64,000 bases of DNA from Meandrina meandrites (taxonomy: Eukaryota; Cnidaria; Anthozoa; Scleractinia; Meandrinidae): contig OY855906.1 of the NCBI GenBank assembly GCA_963693305.1, forward strand, positions 6,065,001-6,129,000, read 5' to 3'. Positions 24,010-36,620 of the stretch are shown piece after piece; positions within the stretch are counted from its first letter, which is position 1; each line of letters opens with the position of its first letter. Both the position numbers and the translations under genes were made by a program. The notes under the pieces are model-generated. The model had not been told where the DNA came from and made no database searches. It saw only the letters and a list, made by a program, of their open reading frames with translations.

Positions 24010-26637
24010 AGGAAGACGACTTCGTTATCTTATCAAAATAGAAAACACCAAATCAGTGTTGAAAATTTGCAAGCCAGTGTAGCTGGGTTTATATTAGGTA
24101 TGTTGATATCCAGTCTGACTATTATTCGACTCATTACTCTACTGTTAATCTGTAAAAATAATAGAATGATAGAGGGAGCCCATTAGTTGAAAGCCTTGTC
24201 GCTTCTCATGAGCTTCTTCGCCCCCTTTATTTTATCCTTATTACTCTGTAACTTAATTAGTGTGGCAAAATAAACGAATAAACAATAGCATAGGCCCATA
24301 CGTGACCCTACTCAGTCAAAGCTCTATATAAATAAACAGCGTTCCTTACTGAAATCACCCTGGTATGTGGCATAAGGTCCATAAATTTGCATTGAGAAAT
24401 TTCAGTGTGTAAAATTTTCCCGGGGACTTAAACGAAGCAAGGCTATATCAGGGAAATTTAAAAATAGATTTAACGTAGTGTTCCCATCCGGAAGCAAGAT
24501 CAAAACCCCGTGAATACATAGTTTCTAAAAGATTGTTAAAAATAGCTAAGAGAAAGCAAGTACTAATTGGTTCAAAGCCATTGTCTCAAATTCAACTTCA
24601 TAAAACAAGTAAAAAGAGTTTCCTGTGAGTTATTTGGGTGTTTGACTTAGTTTGTTCTATTGGAGTCTATTAAAGTTCCGCACTCCTGATTAGGTCTCTC
24701 GTTGTTTTCTTTTCGCTTACAGAGCTCTATTAGGCTGCGCCCATTGCCCCAGAAAGGGAAACTTATTCTTAATTTATTTTTTAAAAGCATCTTAAATTGT
24801 AGGCTTTGAACTGCTATCTTTCATAGTGTTTATTTATTAAAACAATTAGACCGGCCACTCGCCCTCGCTTTCTATGAGCGATATCGAGAGCGATAAGCAA
24901 CTCTCGACTATTCGCTCGTAAATAACTTTAGGCTCGTAGCTTTGTTGTTACACTCCTGAAAGTGTTTGGCTTATACAGTGTTTCTCGTTCTCACCAACCG
25001 TCCACTGACTCGACTTCTAGCAGATGTGATTGTCGTTCCTTTGTTTAGTTAAAGTGCTAGATTTCAGGGTAGATGGAAAGACCCTAAAATAGATTGACCT
25101 GGACCTAACCCATTTTAAGGAACAGGAACAAGTATTAAAGCAAGATGCGTGATTCCGGCTTCACGTGATGCGCGTGGGCGCAAAGAATTCAGCAAGTGCA
25201 TCTGAGAGGAACAGTTACTGAGTCACGTCCGTCCTACATACAGGACACACAGATTAACCTTTGCCGGTCAAATTCAAACTGACTCGCATTGTCCCAACAC
25301 GACGTCGAGATATCAAATGCTACATACGTCGAATTCTCACGCTATTTTTCATTGGCACTGTACTGAAAATGAAGTATTCTTTCATTGCTTAAATCCCTTT
25401 TCTGAGCGTTACAAGACTACGGTTTCAATAGTTTCGCTAACCTACCGACAGAATTCTTGAGGGTTTCAAAATTTAATCCGTTTTGGTGCTGTCCAATTTT
25501 GGTCATATGTATTTCGTGTTAGCCTCCTAATTCTCTTTCTGTTTTAATGTATTTATTTAGTGTTTCAACTAGACTGGATGTATGGAACATTATCCCCTAA
25601 ACCAGCGTGACCTGCCCCCTTTTAAGATATAATTTTAATAAACCCGAATCGCATTAATTTGTTAAATTCTTAAGTGGGGCGTCAATACGTGCATTTTCTC
25701 ACGTACAGTACTTGGGGTGGTCGTGTTAGGCCTTTTATGGTCACTTCCACATGTTTAAAATGCCACACGTCTTGTTTGCAGGGGAGCTTGACTTTGAGCG
25801 AATCGAACATGTCTTAATTTCATTTTCCTGCTTTGTTCTTGTAATTAAAGATTCTTCATTATCATGTATCAACACAATTCGCGTAACCGGTCGTCAAAGG
25901 AAGGAAGTTCTTTCACCTCTTAATTTACTAATTATAAGATCATGGAAATAAATGAACTTGTGGACAGGGATTTAATCACCTTGTTTTTGTGCACTGGTCA
26001 ATCATCGCAGATTTCAAAGCATTGTCTTTTTATTCTTTCAAGCTGTCCAATTTTGGTTCTCTGAATCGAACAATTCTAATCACCTGCACGCGCGCGACAG
26101 TATTCAAGAGTATTTGGTTTATCCACGTTTCGCGTGAAAAGTGCGCGCGCGGCGCCCATGGCAAACAATTGCTTTCAAAGACACACATTTGCACCCAGTT
26201 CAAAATTAAAAGCAGGATGCCCTCTTCTCCCTACTACTACTACTACTGCTACTGCTACTACTCCACCGAGGCCGAGGCCGAGGCTCGGAAGGGGAAGGTA
26301 CGTGGGCCCGGGGGATGGGGAGAAATCATCAACAAGCATAATCTGATTGAGATCACGTGATCGACAGTGCTCGGCTATGAACTGCTGCTCTCTCTCTTTC
26401 TTTAGTTTGGAGCAGTGACCATCAGTCTTACGGTTAGTTTTATTTTTTAAGCTTTTATTCTATCTTGATTCTTGAATCAATAATTCTATCGAAGTTTTTC
26501 GAATGTTGCAACTTGAAAAAATAGTTTGTCTCCTATTTGCTTTGTACAATAACAGCATCAATTGAGAGAAAGTCTTTTCTTTTTTTCTTCCTTTTTTGAA
26601 AAACTGTTCTTTATTCTCATGATGTTGTTTATTTAAC
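24010..26637. other. Intergenic, no gene recognised
   Basis: AT-rich sequence between REV3L and the foldback element at 26.6 kb. Open frames are short and without family resemblance. A CTA/CTG triplet run occurs near 26235-26262, followed by a GC-rich patch with GAGGCCGAGGCCGAGGC. Nothing else supportable was seen. Confidence 0.5.
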
Positions 26638-26640
26638 AAA

Positions 26641-27050
26641 TAAAGAAGCCTAAGCCATGTTTTATACTGTCATAAAACACGACGGGCATTTGAGAACACG
26701 AGGGAAATGGGGACGTTCCATTTTTTATCCGCACCCCCCCTAAGGATGGCAGGAATCCGAACCCTTAATTTTTTGTCGGTGCTCTTTGAAAAATGAAATC
26801 CGAAGGGTTGATTGTTTGTCGGCACCTTTGAAATAAATTTCTGAAGGGTCCAAATTTTGTCGGCTTCTTTGAAGATAAAATCCGAACCCCCCTTTGCAAA
26901 AACCCGCCATCCTTAGGGGGGGTGCGGATAAAAAATGGAATGTCCCATGTAGAAAACATGAGCCGCAGGCGAATGTTTTCTACATTTCTCGAGTGTTCTC
27001 AAATGCCCGGAGTGTTTTATGACAGTATAAAACATGGCTTAGGCTTCTTT
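26641..27050. mobile_element. Nested foldback element with two sets of inverted repeats
   Basis: Outer arms: 26641-26702 and about 26989-27050, each containing AGAAGCCTAAGCCATG (or its complement) and a GTTTTATACTGTCATAAAAC core. Inner arms: 26710-26750 and 26906-26945, about 40 bp with a single mismatch, containing CCATTTTTTATCCGCACC. The interior repeats a motif around GAAATCCGAAGGGT and TTTTGTCGGC. No transposase is present, so it is non-autonomous. The arrangement could be one element inserted into another. Confidence 0.85.
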
Positions 27051-27745
27051 CTTTGCTTTATGATATAGATTTTAGACGCCGCGAGTGAAATGTTAACTTA
27101 AAATACTTGTAAATGTACAACAAGAGCGACTGAACGAAGATGAAAGGCAGCAAATAGTTTACGGGAAGACCAGAAAACTGACACAATTTCATTCATTGTT
27201 CGACGTAAGTTTGTTACCTTTCAATCTTGATCTTGTCTTTTTGAACTTCAATAACCTTCACCGACTCTGAGTGCAATTTCGTCTCAGCATAATGTAGTAG
27301 TCTTGATGACAGCCGTGGAGCCGTAAACAAGTACAATATGTAAACACTTGCTTCGCTCGTCTTGCACAAGGCGTATAATTTACAGAAAAGCTATTGCTTC
27401 GGATCTTCCCGTAAACCTTAATTGTTGTCACAATTTTCCAGCATGAATAGACGATTTAAGAGGAGATTGTCGAGCAAAATCTTCGAAAGAAAACTCTCTT
27501 GCTCGCTGTCGTTGCGCGTTTCATTCAACTCAAGGAGTGAACACCGAGCCACAATTTTTCCCGCCTCCTCATAATATCACTTCGTTTACATCAAAATGAA
27601 ATGTCCAGTGGATTTATACTTCAGTAAAAAGCAATTTAATAAAACAAATATTCCATTCGCCTTTGTTGGATACGAGTGGTTGTAGCCAACGAGGCGCGAA
27701 GCACTCGAAGAAAGCTGACGAAAAACAATAAAACATGATTTTTTT

Positions 27746-27769
27746 ATGTTTTATACTCTGATAAAACAT
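27746..27769. repeat. Hairpin related to the core of the 26.6-kb element
   Basis: A perfect 9-bp stem ATGTTTTAT / ATAAAACAT with a 6-base loop. Its core is the same as that inside the outer arms of the element at 26641-27050, suggesting a solo relic of the same family. GCCAATCAGCGCGCGCGC lies just downstream. Confidence 0.6.
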
Positions 27770-29505
27770 AGGTTTTTAGCCAATCAGCGCGCGCGCAGAC
27801 TCCTATCTATATTATAAAATATAATATCATATACTTTACTATACTTGTTGCATGTATTTTTGTAATGTGATTTGTATTCTAAAGAGGGAGATAAGGAACG
27901 TGAGCCAAAGTTTCAGTTCGTCAAGAAAAAAAAGAAGAAAGTTTCAGTTCGTCGACGTTCTTTGGTTGCCAAGTTTTCTCTCTTGTTTACTATCTGTTGC
28001 ACCCATAACCTGCCAAGGGCGGTCTCTGATATCTCATTCCTGATCAGCGAGAGCACCTGGTCATCCTAAATTCACGTGAAACACTTTATTTTGTCTCAAG
28101 CTTTCCAGTCTTATCACTCGCCATGTGAAACACACATCACCCACCGCACTGAAGAGAGCCCCTATACATTCTTGCATATCCTCCGTATTTAGCCTTAGCC
28201 CTTTAGCCTACTAGAAGATTCGAAAGTTGCCCACCATTTACTCTTGTTTAGAAAAACTCAAACAAAACAGCCATATGGACAATTAATCAATTATTTTAAA
28301 TAGCCGTAGTTGAAAACATGTTTTCGCCAGAGGGAGGTGACTCGGAAGATGGCTGTCTTTTGTTTTTCCAATGAAGCACCTGATCTGACTCAACACTAAC
28401 AAGTGATCAACAGTTTGGAAAAGATTATCCAGTTAGATCCGAAACACCTATTGTTTTAATTTTGATTTGTTATGCTGTTTAAGTTATCTTTTCCTAGGAA
28501 CTAATTTAGCCTGAGTAGACGCTTCAAAAACAGTTTTCGCTTAGTTCAGGTGTGTTCCGTCTGGCAGAGCACGCCGCGATGTGCAAGTTTTAAATTTGTT
28601 TCAGATTCTATAATTAGGGCGCGCTCTTTTAGTCGTAAACAAACGTAGGCCTTTTTTCACGACTGAAACAAAATGGGTCACAAAAAACGGGCGGAAAATT
28701 TGTTTTGTGTTGTTTAAACGCTTAAAAACAATTTAGCGTGCTTTGTTCATCAACACGCGGTGGGCAACTTCAAAGGCCATTTTGATTTATTCCGCCGTTT
28801 TGATCGAACTTTTGCAGTACTGCACACCTGTTCCTCAATTAAATGACCTGTTTATTTCACTCAGTTAACAGCTTCGCTTTAATACAGTGTTTTTGTTTTT
28901 AAAAATTTGGCTGGGTGACAATAATTTAACGGGTTATCGGATGTACGTGGTAAAATGGTTCGTCTTGGTGTTTTTCTATAATTAACCTAAATCTCTGTGC
29001 GCAAATTGGTCGCGAAATATTAGCTAAAAAAATCTTTATCGTGAGAATTTAAGTTGAGATAAAACTTGTACTACTGTTAGTAAAAGCTAAAAGCAAACTA
29101 ATTGCAATGGAGCTCAAAGTAACTAAGCAACTGCATTTCGTGCAAAAATCGTCATTGATTTTTTTTTTTATTCAAGTCGGATACTCTCTGAAGCATACAC
29201 AGATGGTTAAAAGTAAAAATATTTGGCAGTCATTTGTCGGTTTTTCATGTCAAAATTAGCGATGTTAGCGTCCAAAATTTGAAAATGTAAACACAGCCTT
29301 GTTGTCAGTGGTTATAGATCGTTTTCACTGTCACGCAACAAAAATATAAATCGAAAAACTATTGAGTGAATGATTTCAAAAAAATAGGATATTATAGGAC
29401 AGAAGTAAAGAAGTAATTTCTCCAAATTTTAGGTCTGTGCGCTGTCCCAAACTTTAGATATTCGTCGAAATGTTTTGCACAAATTTACAGAGCCCAGTAT
29501 GGATT

Positions 29506-29544
29506 CGCCATATTGGTGTACATCCGTGGTACACCAATATGGCG
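29506..29544. repeat. Palindromic hairpin repeat, copy 1
   Basis: A perfect 16-bp stem containing CCATATTGGTGTAC and GTACACCAATATGG around a 7-base loop. Flanks from about 29465 to 29580 resemble those of the second copy at 41770-41890, so it is a dispersed repeat rather than a chance palindrome. The right arm ends in AATATGGCGGC, a YY1-like motif. Confidence 0.8.
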
Positions 29545-32500
29545 GCCGGAAAATACTGTAAACATCTTGAACTTACTTTGATCATCTAGGCCACTGATTA
29601 TCGGTATTTGAGAAACTAACATTTGCATAAACATATTTCCTGCTACTTTAACTTCTCAAATAGCTAAAAATCAGAAGATAAATGTATATTTTTTGACAAA
29701 CACGATCGTAACTGCGTGTCACGCACCGCCATCACTCTGAAATTCAAATTGCGCTGGTTTTCAAACGAAGGACGCTACTGAGCTGAAAAGTCGCAAATAG
29801 ATATAATTTTAGTACCTCTTTTGCCTGATGTGGATAAAAACTTTGGTGTCTCTTTAGTTTTGGATTTTAGTTTGTCAAAACCACAAGCACACATGTGGGC
29901 GAATTGGCCATCTTATCAGTGTTGACCGCATAGATAATCACCCAATGGAGACTGGACTTCCAGATTGCTGGACCTTGGAACAAATGAATCACAGCATCAA
30001 GCTTCCTGTGTTTCTTTATTCAACATTTTTGTTCTCTGTCGTATCTTCAAAATCACAAGAGAAGGATGTTGAGAGACTTATAATCCTCGCGCATGCCGTG
30101 AATAATGTATACGATATGTACAATTTCATCTTGATATGATATAGTCCTAACATTCTCGAAGACGCGTTTCGGCAATAATCACGGTTTCGTATTGAACTCG
30201 GTAGCTTTGTCCGAAAGTCTGTGTATCTGATTGTTAATATTGTGTGAAGAAAATAAATATTTGTTTTCTGGCTTTTTTATATACAGAGTGCCCCCCTCCT
30301 TAGTTACAATAAAATTGACTTTCTACAGAACTAAATACGCTAAAATAGTGAAACAAAAAAGTTTGGCAAATTTTGTGTTCCCTTTGATCCAATCCGCAAC
30401 AATTCTAGATTGAGAACATCGCAAGAAAAAAGCTACGGGTTTTAAATATTAGATACATTAACTTTTTTTAAGAGGTCGATTGTCTAATGCCTATAAAATG
30501 CGACAGAAATTGAAATGATTGTGTTTCGATGTGAAAACCGACTCCAAGTATTACAATGAGTACTATAAACTAGTACACTCTGGCCGTGACGTTCACCGAC
30601 CAGGCCCGGTTATACGGAGAAGACCGGCAGAAGTTTAAACGGGACAGGAAAATGAAAACAACAAATTCAGTTTTAAAATATCTTTGAAATGAAGCAGCTG
30701 GTGCAGGCTAGTATTAAGTGACCTTGATGAATTTTTGTCAATTCACAATTATAATAAGACCACTTGGTGTGAAAATGAGATCTTCGTAGTTATTTGGTAA
30801 CCTTAAAAGCAGTCCACTCGTTCCTCACTCCACATATATACTTGAGATGCTCAGGGAACATTTGTAAACATACAGCAAGCGACAGCGGAGAGGTCGAATA
30901 GCGAATTAGATTAATATCTTAGATCAAGAAAAACCGCGAAGATAAATACTGTTCTTTTATATATGGGTGTTACACAACTTTACAATCGAGATTGACTTCG
31001 CAAGCCACTTCCTGTCTGGAATAACATCCATTTGATATAGCTCTCTGTATGCGGAATGTTTGCGTGGGTTTTCCCTGGTTGCTGGGCTAGACACAATCAC
31101 GATCAATGAACCTTCGCTCTACGTGGGTATTTCAGTGTTACACCCTGAAATTTTCACAGTACGACGAAATATTTTTCCCAGTCAGATGACCAGCACTCAG
31201 CTGTTTCGTGCCAGGGGGGGATGAACTGAAAGAAACGAGAGTTCAAATATGGAAGAAAGTGGCATGCCCATTCCTAGGAAGTTATTTCTGTAATCGAATA
31301 TACATATTTTTGTATTGCCCCTTGAGATACTGTAAAATGAGGCTAATATGTTAGTTAGCTTGGCGAGTAAGAAAGGTCGACAAAACAATTTTAACAGATA
31401 ATTACATTTCTAGAAAATTACGAGAGAACAATGGACTCCAAGACTCATGATCTCACGATCCCGCAGTCTAGAGTCCACTCCCGGCAAATTTTACTCCATT
31501 TCAGCTGGATGTCTTTTCGGTGTATGGCGGGTAATTTTACAAGAAAAATTTCAACACTTTGACCTTTTTGTTCGTTCAGGGGCAAGCATAATCGTGCGTC
31601 GTATAACGTCACTGATCGCTGATGTAAAATGCCGTGATTTTTTTTGTGTTTGTGCGGTTAGCAAATTTTAGCTGAGAATCATTTTCAATGTAAATACGCA
31701 AAATGTTTTGGTAGCATTGTTTCCGTTGTAAAATAAGAAGCGTTGCGCTGATCACGTACGTCGTAATTGTACTTTTAAATAATTTATGTGACGCGCGAGG
31801 AACCCACGCTTCCGTGTGGGTGACTCGATCGGTACCATGCGAACGTCAGTTCTTGAAAAGAATGTTCAGGGCGTAATACCTGAATTGAGATACGCTTCGA
31901 AATGTAGGAATATAAGCATTTTTCTTAAAGGAGAAGAAATTGAGCTTTTGTTATAAATAAATATTTTAAAAAACGATATTATTTCTGCGTAATCGCAACA
32001 CTAGAACTGGCGAGAGAGCCATCGATTCGCAAGTTGGTTGGCGAGCTGCAACAATTACGGGCTGTCTTTTCAGCTGTTTAATTCCTCGAGCATTGTTCAC
32101 TTTAATTCCATGGCTTGAATTCTCTTCTTTACAGTTCCCAGAGTTGCCAGACGCTTCGCGAGCACAGCCACTCTGTCCTTGCCAGTATTGAAGAAAATCA
32201 AAGCTGAGAGTAGCCCCGCTAGAGCCAGTATTATACGACCAATTACAACTTTGGCTGAGTTACACACTCAACTGCTGAGAAGCTGTTGAAAGCCTAGATT
32301 AAGTGACTTGTAAGTCCACAGGAAATGAAATAAAGTGATCCAACACAGTTTCGTGTAAAAAAACGCCACAAGCTAACGAAGAACTTACAGAAACTTTGCG
32401 CTCCCGGGATAATGAAATTGAGCAGCCGTTGCGCAGTCGCATAGGCTGCTATATTTATTCGCTTGGATTTCAGGATTGCGGGAGATCGAAATACTTCTGT

Positions 32501-34504
32501 GACCTGATGCCTTGCGATAACAGAACTGAACTCAAATATACGTTAAGTTTAACTGCTTTTAATGTCGAGGCCATGCGGTTTTCCCGGGGTTTTACAACTT
32601 TCTTGTTTCCTGCTAACAGGATTTATTAGTTAGCACCCTGTTGAACAATTTAATACCAGCGCGTTCAGGAATCATTAAAATCACGCCCCACAATTTAAAA
32701 TACATGCAACCTAGAAATATTTAATTGTAAAAATATTTAAGTTATCTCTTGGCGTAGAAGGTGTGTCAGCGTTTACAGAGTTAATGAATCCCAATTGCTT
32801 CGCCAAATTTCCTTTACGACGATCGCTGTTTACAAAGCAAATGTACTTCATATTTACTAGTTACGTAATCAAGTCACGTTCGATTGCATAGCTGTCATTG
32901 TACATTTGTAGTATGGGAGTTATCATGCTAGCTTCAGTTGTGTTCCCATCTTGCCGTGTATGTACACATTGACTGTTTTGGGATATATTGGCTCCTAAGA
33001 GTTCTCGTATAGCTTAATAGTGATTTATTTCCGTATACCGTGACAGTTGCCGGCATAGTTAAAATTAAGGCACCGACCCGTAAGCTTAATGCGGCCAAGT
33101 TCACTTGCTAAGGTCGTTGTGGTTTTCAAACCAATTGAACTTATTTAGCGAGAAACGTTTATACTCTGAGTAATAAGGGGTTTCGTTCCACTTTTTCCGG
33201 TTTTATACTGGCCCAATATTCAGTGTTTGAGTATTTTAGGGTCAGAATCATTTCGCTCGCCATACTGGCTGGCTTTAAAAGAGATCACTTTCAACCGAAA
33301 ACCATTAGTTCAATCTTGAATCAGTTGGAATTTACTTAACACGTATGATCTTAAGTTTTCTTAAGATTTTTGGAGAGATGCTGGCGATCAGCTGTAAAAT
33401 GAAATGAACAGCTAGACAAATCCAGCGATGATCTAACGATAGACAATATCGGGATTTGTTGATCATTCCGATCGCTAAAGAGCCTTGAAATTTCCAAGTT
33501 CAAATCCAAGACTTATTTTTCTTGGCCGGCAAACTTTTGCGTGTGGACGGCCTTAGTTCGTCAGTTCAGTAGGTCTTTGAAGATAGGCTATGCAGACAAA
33601 ATAGCATGGGGTACTGCTGGTTAATTTGTTAATATTTTTAAATTTTAAGGCCATGGGCGGAGTGGGGTGTCGTTTAGACAATTGCAGATCTCGTTTTGGG
33701 CGTTACCAGTTTAAAAACAAAATTGTTCTGGCTTTTGACGTTGCTTTATTCCAAGGTAAATGTCAACAATTTTTGTGATCAAGTGGCTTTACTTTCCATC
33801 CAAGACCAGCCAAAACGTCCAGCCGGAAATTAACGAAATGAAGGCAATATCGGAATTAGCTCCTGAGCCTTGTCATTTAAATTATTGATGCCTCATGTTG
33901 TGGAAGTATCAGAAGCTGTTACCAGTCTGTATTTGAATTCTTTTTCCAATCCACCTGCCGTAACAAAATTAAGGGTAAAACGGGTGAAAACTTTCAAGAG
34001 TTAAAAAATTACCTGTGATCGCACCAAGTGCAATGTTTAATTCAATTGGAACACAATACAAACACAAGAGCTGCACATGTTGAATAGAATAGAAGAGGCA
34101 AGTTAATTGTTCTAGAAAGCCATTTTTTCGTACTTCTCAAATCTATTAGCATGTAATTCACTCTCTGCCGCAAAATGACAGAGTACAAACCGCACTCTTA
34201 ATATTTGACTTCCGGTAGGTCGAGTGTCTCTGTCAGGAAATCCGATACTTTCCGATGACGTGTGTGGCTCGTTGTCTGTCTCCTACGACAATCGAAAATG
34301 TCAAACATTCAGTCCGAAGTGCTTTTCCTCTTTTGTGTCGACAAGGATCCTCGGTTTTATTCGAGTACAGCGGTAAATTAGCAATTGACAACCTTCGCGT
34401 GAGGTTACCCTTTATATTACTGCAGAGAGTTTCCAGTTCGCTGACAAAAATTACAATATAATCATGGGAGCGTGGGCGATAAAACGCATTCGTAAAACAC
34501 ATGG

Positions 34505-34650
34505 CCGCTCATTGGTCAATTTTCCCGGGAAGTGCTTTGCTCCCATTGGTTCATGGTTTTGGGCGGTACAGCCTTCACTCAAATCGAGTAATTAACCAAT
34601 CATTGCATTTAATGTTATCACCAATGACAACACCGCTGACGTCACGTAGG
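34505..34650 (+). promoter_or_regulatory. FOXO proximal promoter: four CCAAT boxes and a CRE
   Basis: ATTGG/CCAAT cores occur at 34511-34515, 34545-34549, 34596-34600 and 34621-34625. A GGGCGG box lies at 34561-34566 and a perfect palindromic CRE TGACGTCA at 34637-34644, about 155 bases before the start codon. No TATA box is evident. NF-Y and CREB/ATF binding are predicted from the motifs only. Confidence 0.6.
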
Positions 34651-34794
34651 AATCAATTTCGGATATAGCGAACTCGCGGCGTGTTTGAAGAAAATTGCTT
34701 TTTCCGAATCGCGGAGAGAGTTTCAGTGTTTTGAGTTCATGGTTGGCAGTTGCCGGTACCTAGAGCGTTGCTTTCGTTCGTTCGTGGTTTGGTA

Positions 34795-34821
34795 ATGAAA
34801 TGGATGACTCAGGAATTGTAG
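34795..34821 (+). other. Short uORF overlapping the FOXO start
   Basis: An ATG five bases upstream of the FOXO ATG, in another frame, opens an 8-codon frame (MKWMTQEL) ending at TAG 34819-34821, inside the FOXO coding sequence. The FOXO ATG has the stronger context (G at -3 and G at +4); the upstream ATG has G at -3 and A at +4. It could tune initiation, but only if the transcript start lies upstream. Confidence 0.45.
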
Positions 34822-36620
34822 AAGAAAGGCGAGGACGTTCGAATACGTGGCCCCTCCCGGACCCTTCGGAGTTTACAAAATCTGAGCGTGAAACAGATCA
34901 GAGCTTGAAACAGCTCAGCGAGGGACCGAAGAAAAGTTCGCGAAAAAATGCCTGGGGAAACTTGTCTTATGCAGACTTGATAACCCAAGCGATCCAGAGC
35001 TCGTCAGAGCAGCGGCTGACACTGTCACAGATTTACGACTGGATGGTGAACACAGTTCCCTATTTCAGGGACAAGGGAGACAGCAATAGTTCCGCGGGCT
35101 GGAAGGTAAGCTTATTATAATGTACATACGGCATTTCCTTGTACACTCGAGCAATCAGATGATTTGACTCCTTTAACAGCTGACTGGCTCCCTAATTTCA
35201 CTTTCGGCGTATTCTACCTGACAATAATTTCTAATGTTATCACGTTTGTGTGCCTGTCATTTTGTTGCAGAATTCAATTCGCCACAACTTGTCCTTGCAC
35301 AGCAAGTTTGTTAGAGTACAAAACGAGGGCAATGGCAAAAGCTCCTGGTGGATGCTCAACCCTGATGCCAAAGGAGGTAAAACGAGTCGTAGGCGTTCTG
35401 GCTCTCTCGATTCGGCTCCTAAATCAGAGAAAAAACGAGGGCGGACGAAAAAGGAGAAAATAAAGGAGGAAGACGGTGAGTCTCCATCGAGTCCACGACT
35501 TTCAGTGAATCGCGCGCGCGATGGCAGAGCCAACTCTCCCGGGAATGTTTCGCCGACTAATAGCTCGAGTTCCGACTCGTTGCTCACAATTCCAGAATCA
35601 GAGTCGCCGTTACCCTTTCCCCTCGGCGACAGCTTTGCTCGACCGCGGACTTCATCGAATGCTTCGACAGTAAGCAGTCTTGGTGGTCGCCTGTCTCCCA
35701 TACCAGCTCATGCGGACGAACTTGAATTACCGAGCGAGGATCATGTGCCGTCGAATAATTTCAACATGGCCAGCACTTCAAACCCTGTGGCGGAAGAACT
35801 TACGCAAATGGCTGACTCGATGAGTCTGAACTCGTTTGCTGCTGAAAATAACAGATTAAAACAGACTTTAACACCAGTGCAACCTTCATTACTTCCGTCC
35901 GAACCTCCTCATAATGACCTCGGTATTGGCGTATCAAACGGTATGAGTTCCAAGATGTCGAGCAGTTTCGACACTAGCTATAATAATAGTGGATATTTAC
36001 AACCTGTTCCTCAACGTTCACAGCAGTCTCTCAGTCCAGAAATACTACCCCCACAGACTATTGCGGCTCCTCGGCCGGGATTCGGAAATTTACGTGTGTT
36101 CTCGCAATCTCCACAACCTCACTTTCAACAACGTGGTTTTTGCAGTCCTCAAGAACGCCAGAACAGTACCCCAGCTCGCGTGAATGACATGTTCTGTCGT
36201 GATCAAGAGATGGAAGTGCAACAGAGCCCAGATAGTACTATGTTTCAGAACTTTCAAGCCAGCTATGCTAACGGGAACCCGTGTGTAAACGGTTTACCCC
36301 AGAACCACCAGACCTATTCTTACGCTGACCCCTTCGCTCAACAGCAAGTCGGGGCAGGTCCAGTGATGATGGAGAACGGAATACATTCCTTGCAAGGGCA
36401 TCCTTTCACCAGAATGACGAACAATAATCAACTCGAGTTCATGAATGAAAAGTTCCCCAGTGATCTTGAACTGGATGCCTTTCATGGGGATCTTGATTGT
36501 GACATCGAAAGTATTATCTATGATGAGATAAACATGGGGGATGGTGGCTTTGATATTAACTTAGAGCAATTTATTAACCAGATACCTAATGTAGGAGAGT
36601 TGCGCAGTGGTCTTTACTAA
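34800..36620 (+). CDS. FOXO: FOXO forkhead transcription factor (two exons)
   Basis: Exons 34800-35105 and 35271-36620 encode 551 residues ending in TAA. FOXO proteins are insulin/PI3K-AKT-regulated factors controlling stress resistance, growth and stem-cell maintenance. The forkhead domain spans about residues 50-135 ([55 protein letters not shown]). The intron falls between GWK and NSIRHN, a position I recall from vertebrate FOXO genes. Three AKT-type RxRxx(S/T) sites are present: RGRSNTW (T16), RRRSGSLDS (S147) and RPRTSSNAS (S231). A basic NLS-like stretch follows site 2. The C-terminus has the acidic activation motif [20 protein letters not shown]. An exon-2 frame extending further 5' is intron read-through. 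FOXO is separated from FOXA/FOXP-type forkheads by the [10 protein letters not shown] insert and the AKT sites. Confidence 0.97.

Larger units (their letters stand above)
27060..34500. other. Intergenic between REV3L and FOXO, no gene recognised
   Basis: About 7.4 kb with dense stop codons in all frames and no recognisable protein. The longest notable open stretch, 32138-32287 plus strand, follows an acceptor-like TTTACAG but matches no family I know. The palindromic repeat at 29506-29544 and the hairpin at 27746-27769 are the only structured features I can support. The last few hundred bases lead into the FOXO promoter. Confidence 0.5.

Noticed and set aside
35164..35463. Alternative 99-codon frame over the FOXO intron and exon 2
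   Set aside because: Out of frame with the forkhead domain, which is unambiguous in the adopted model.
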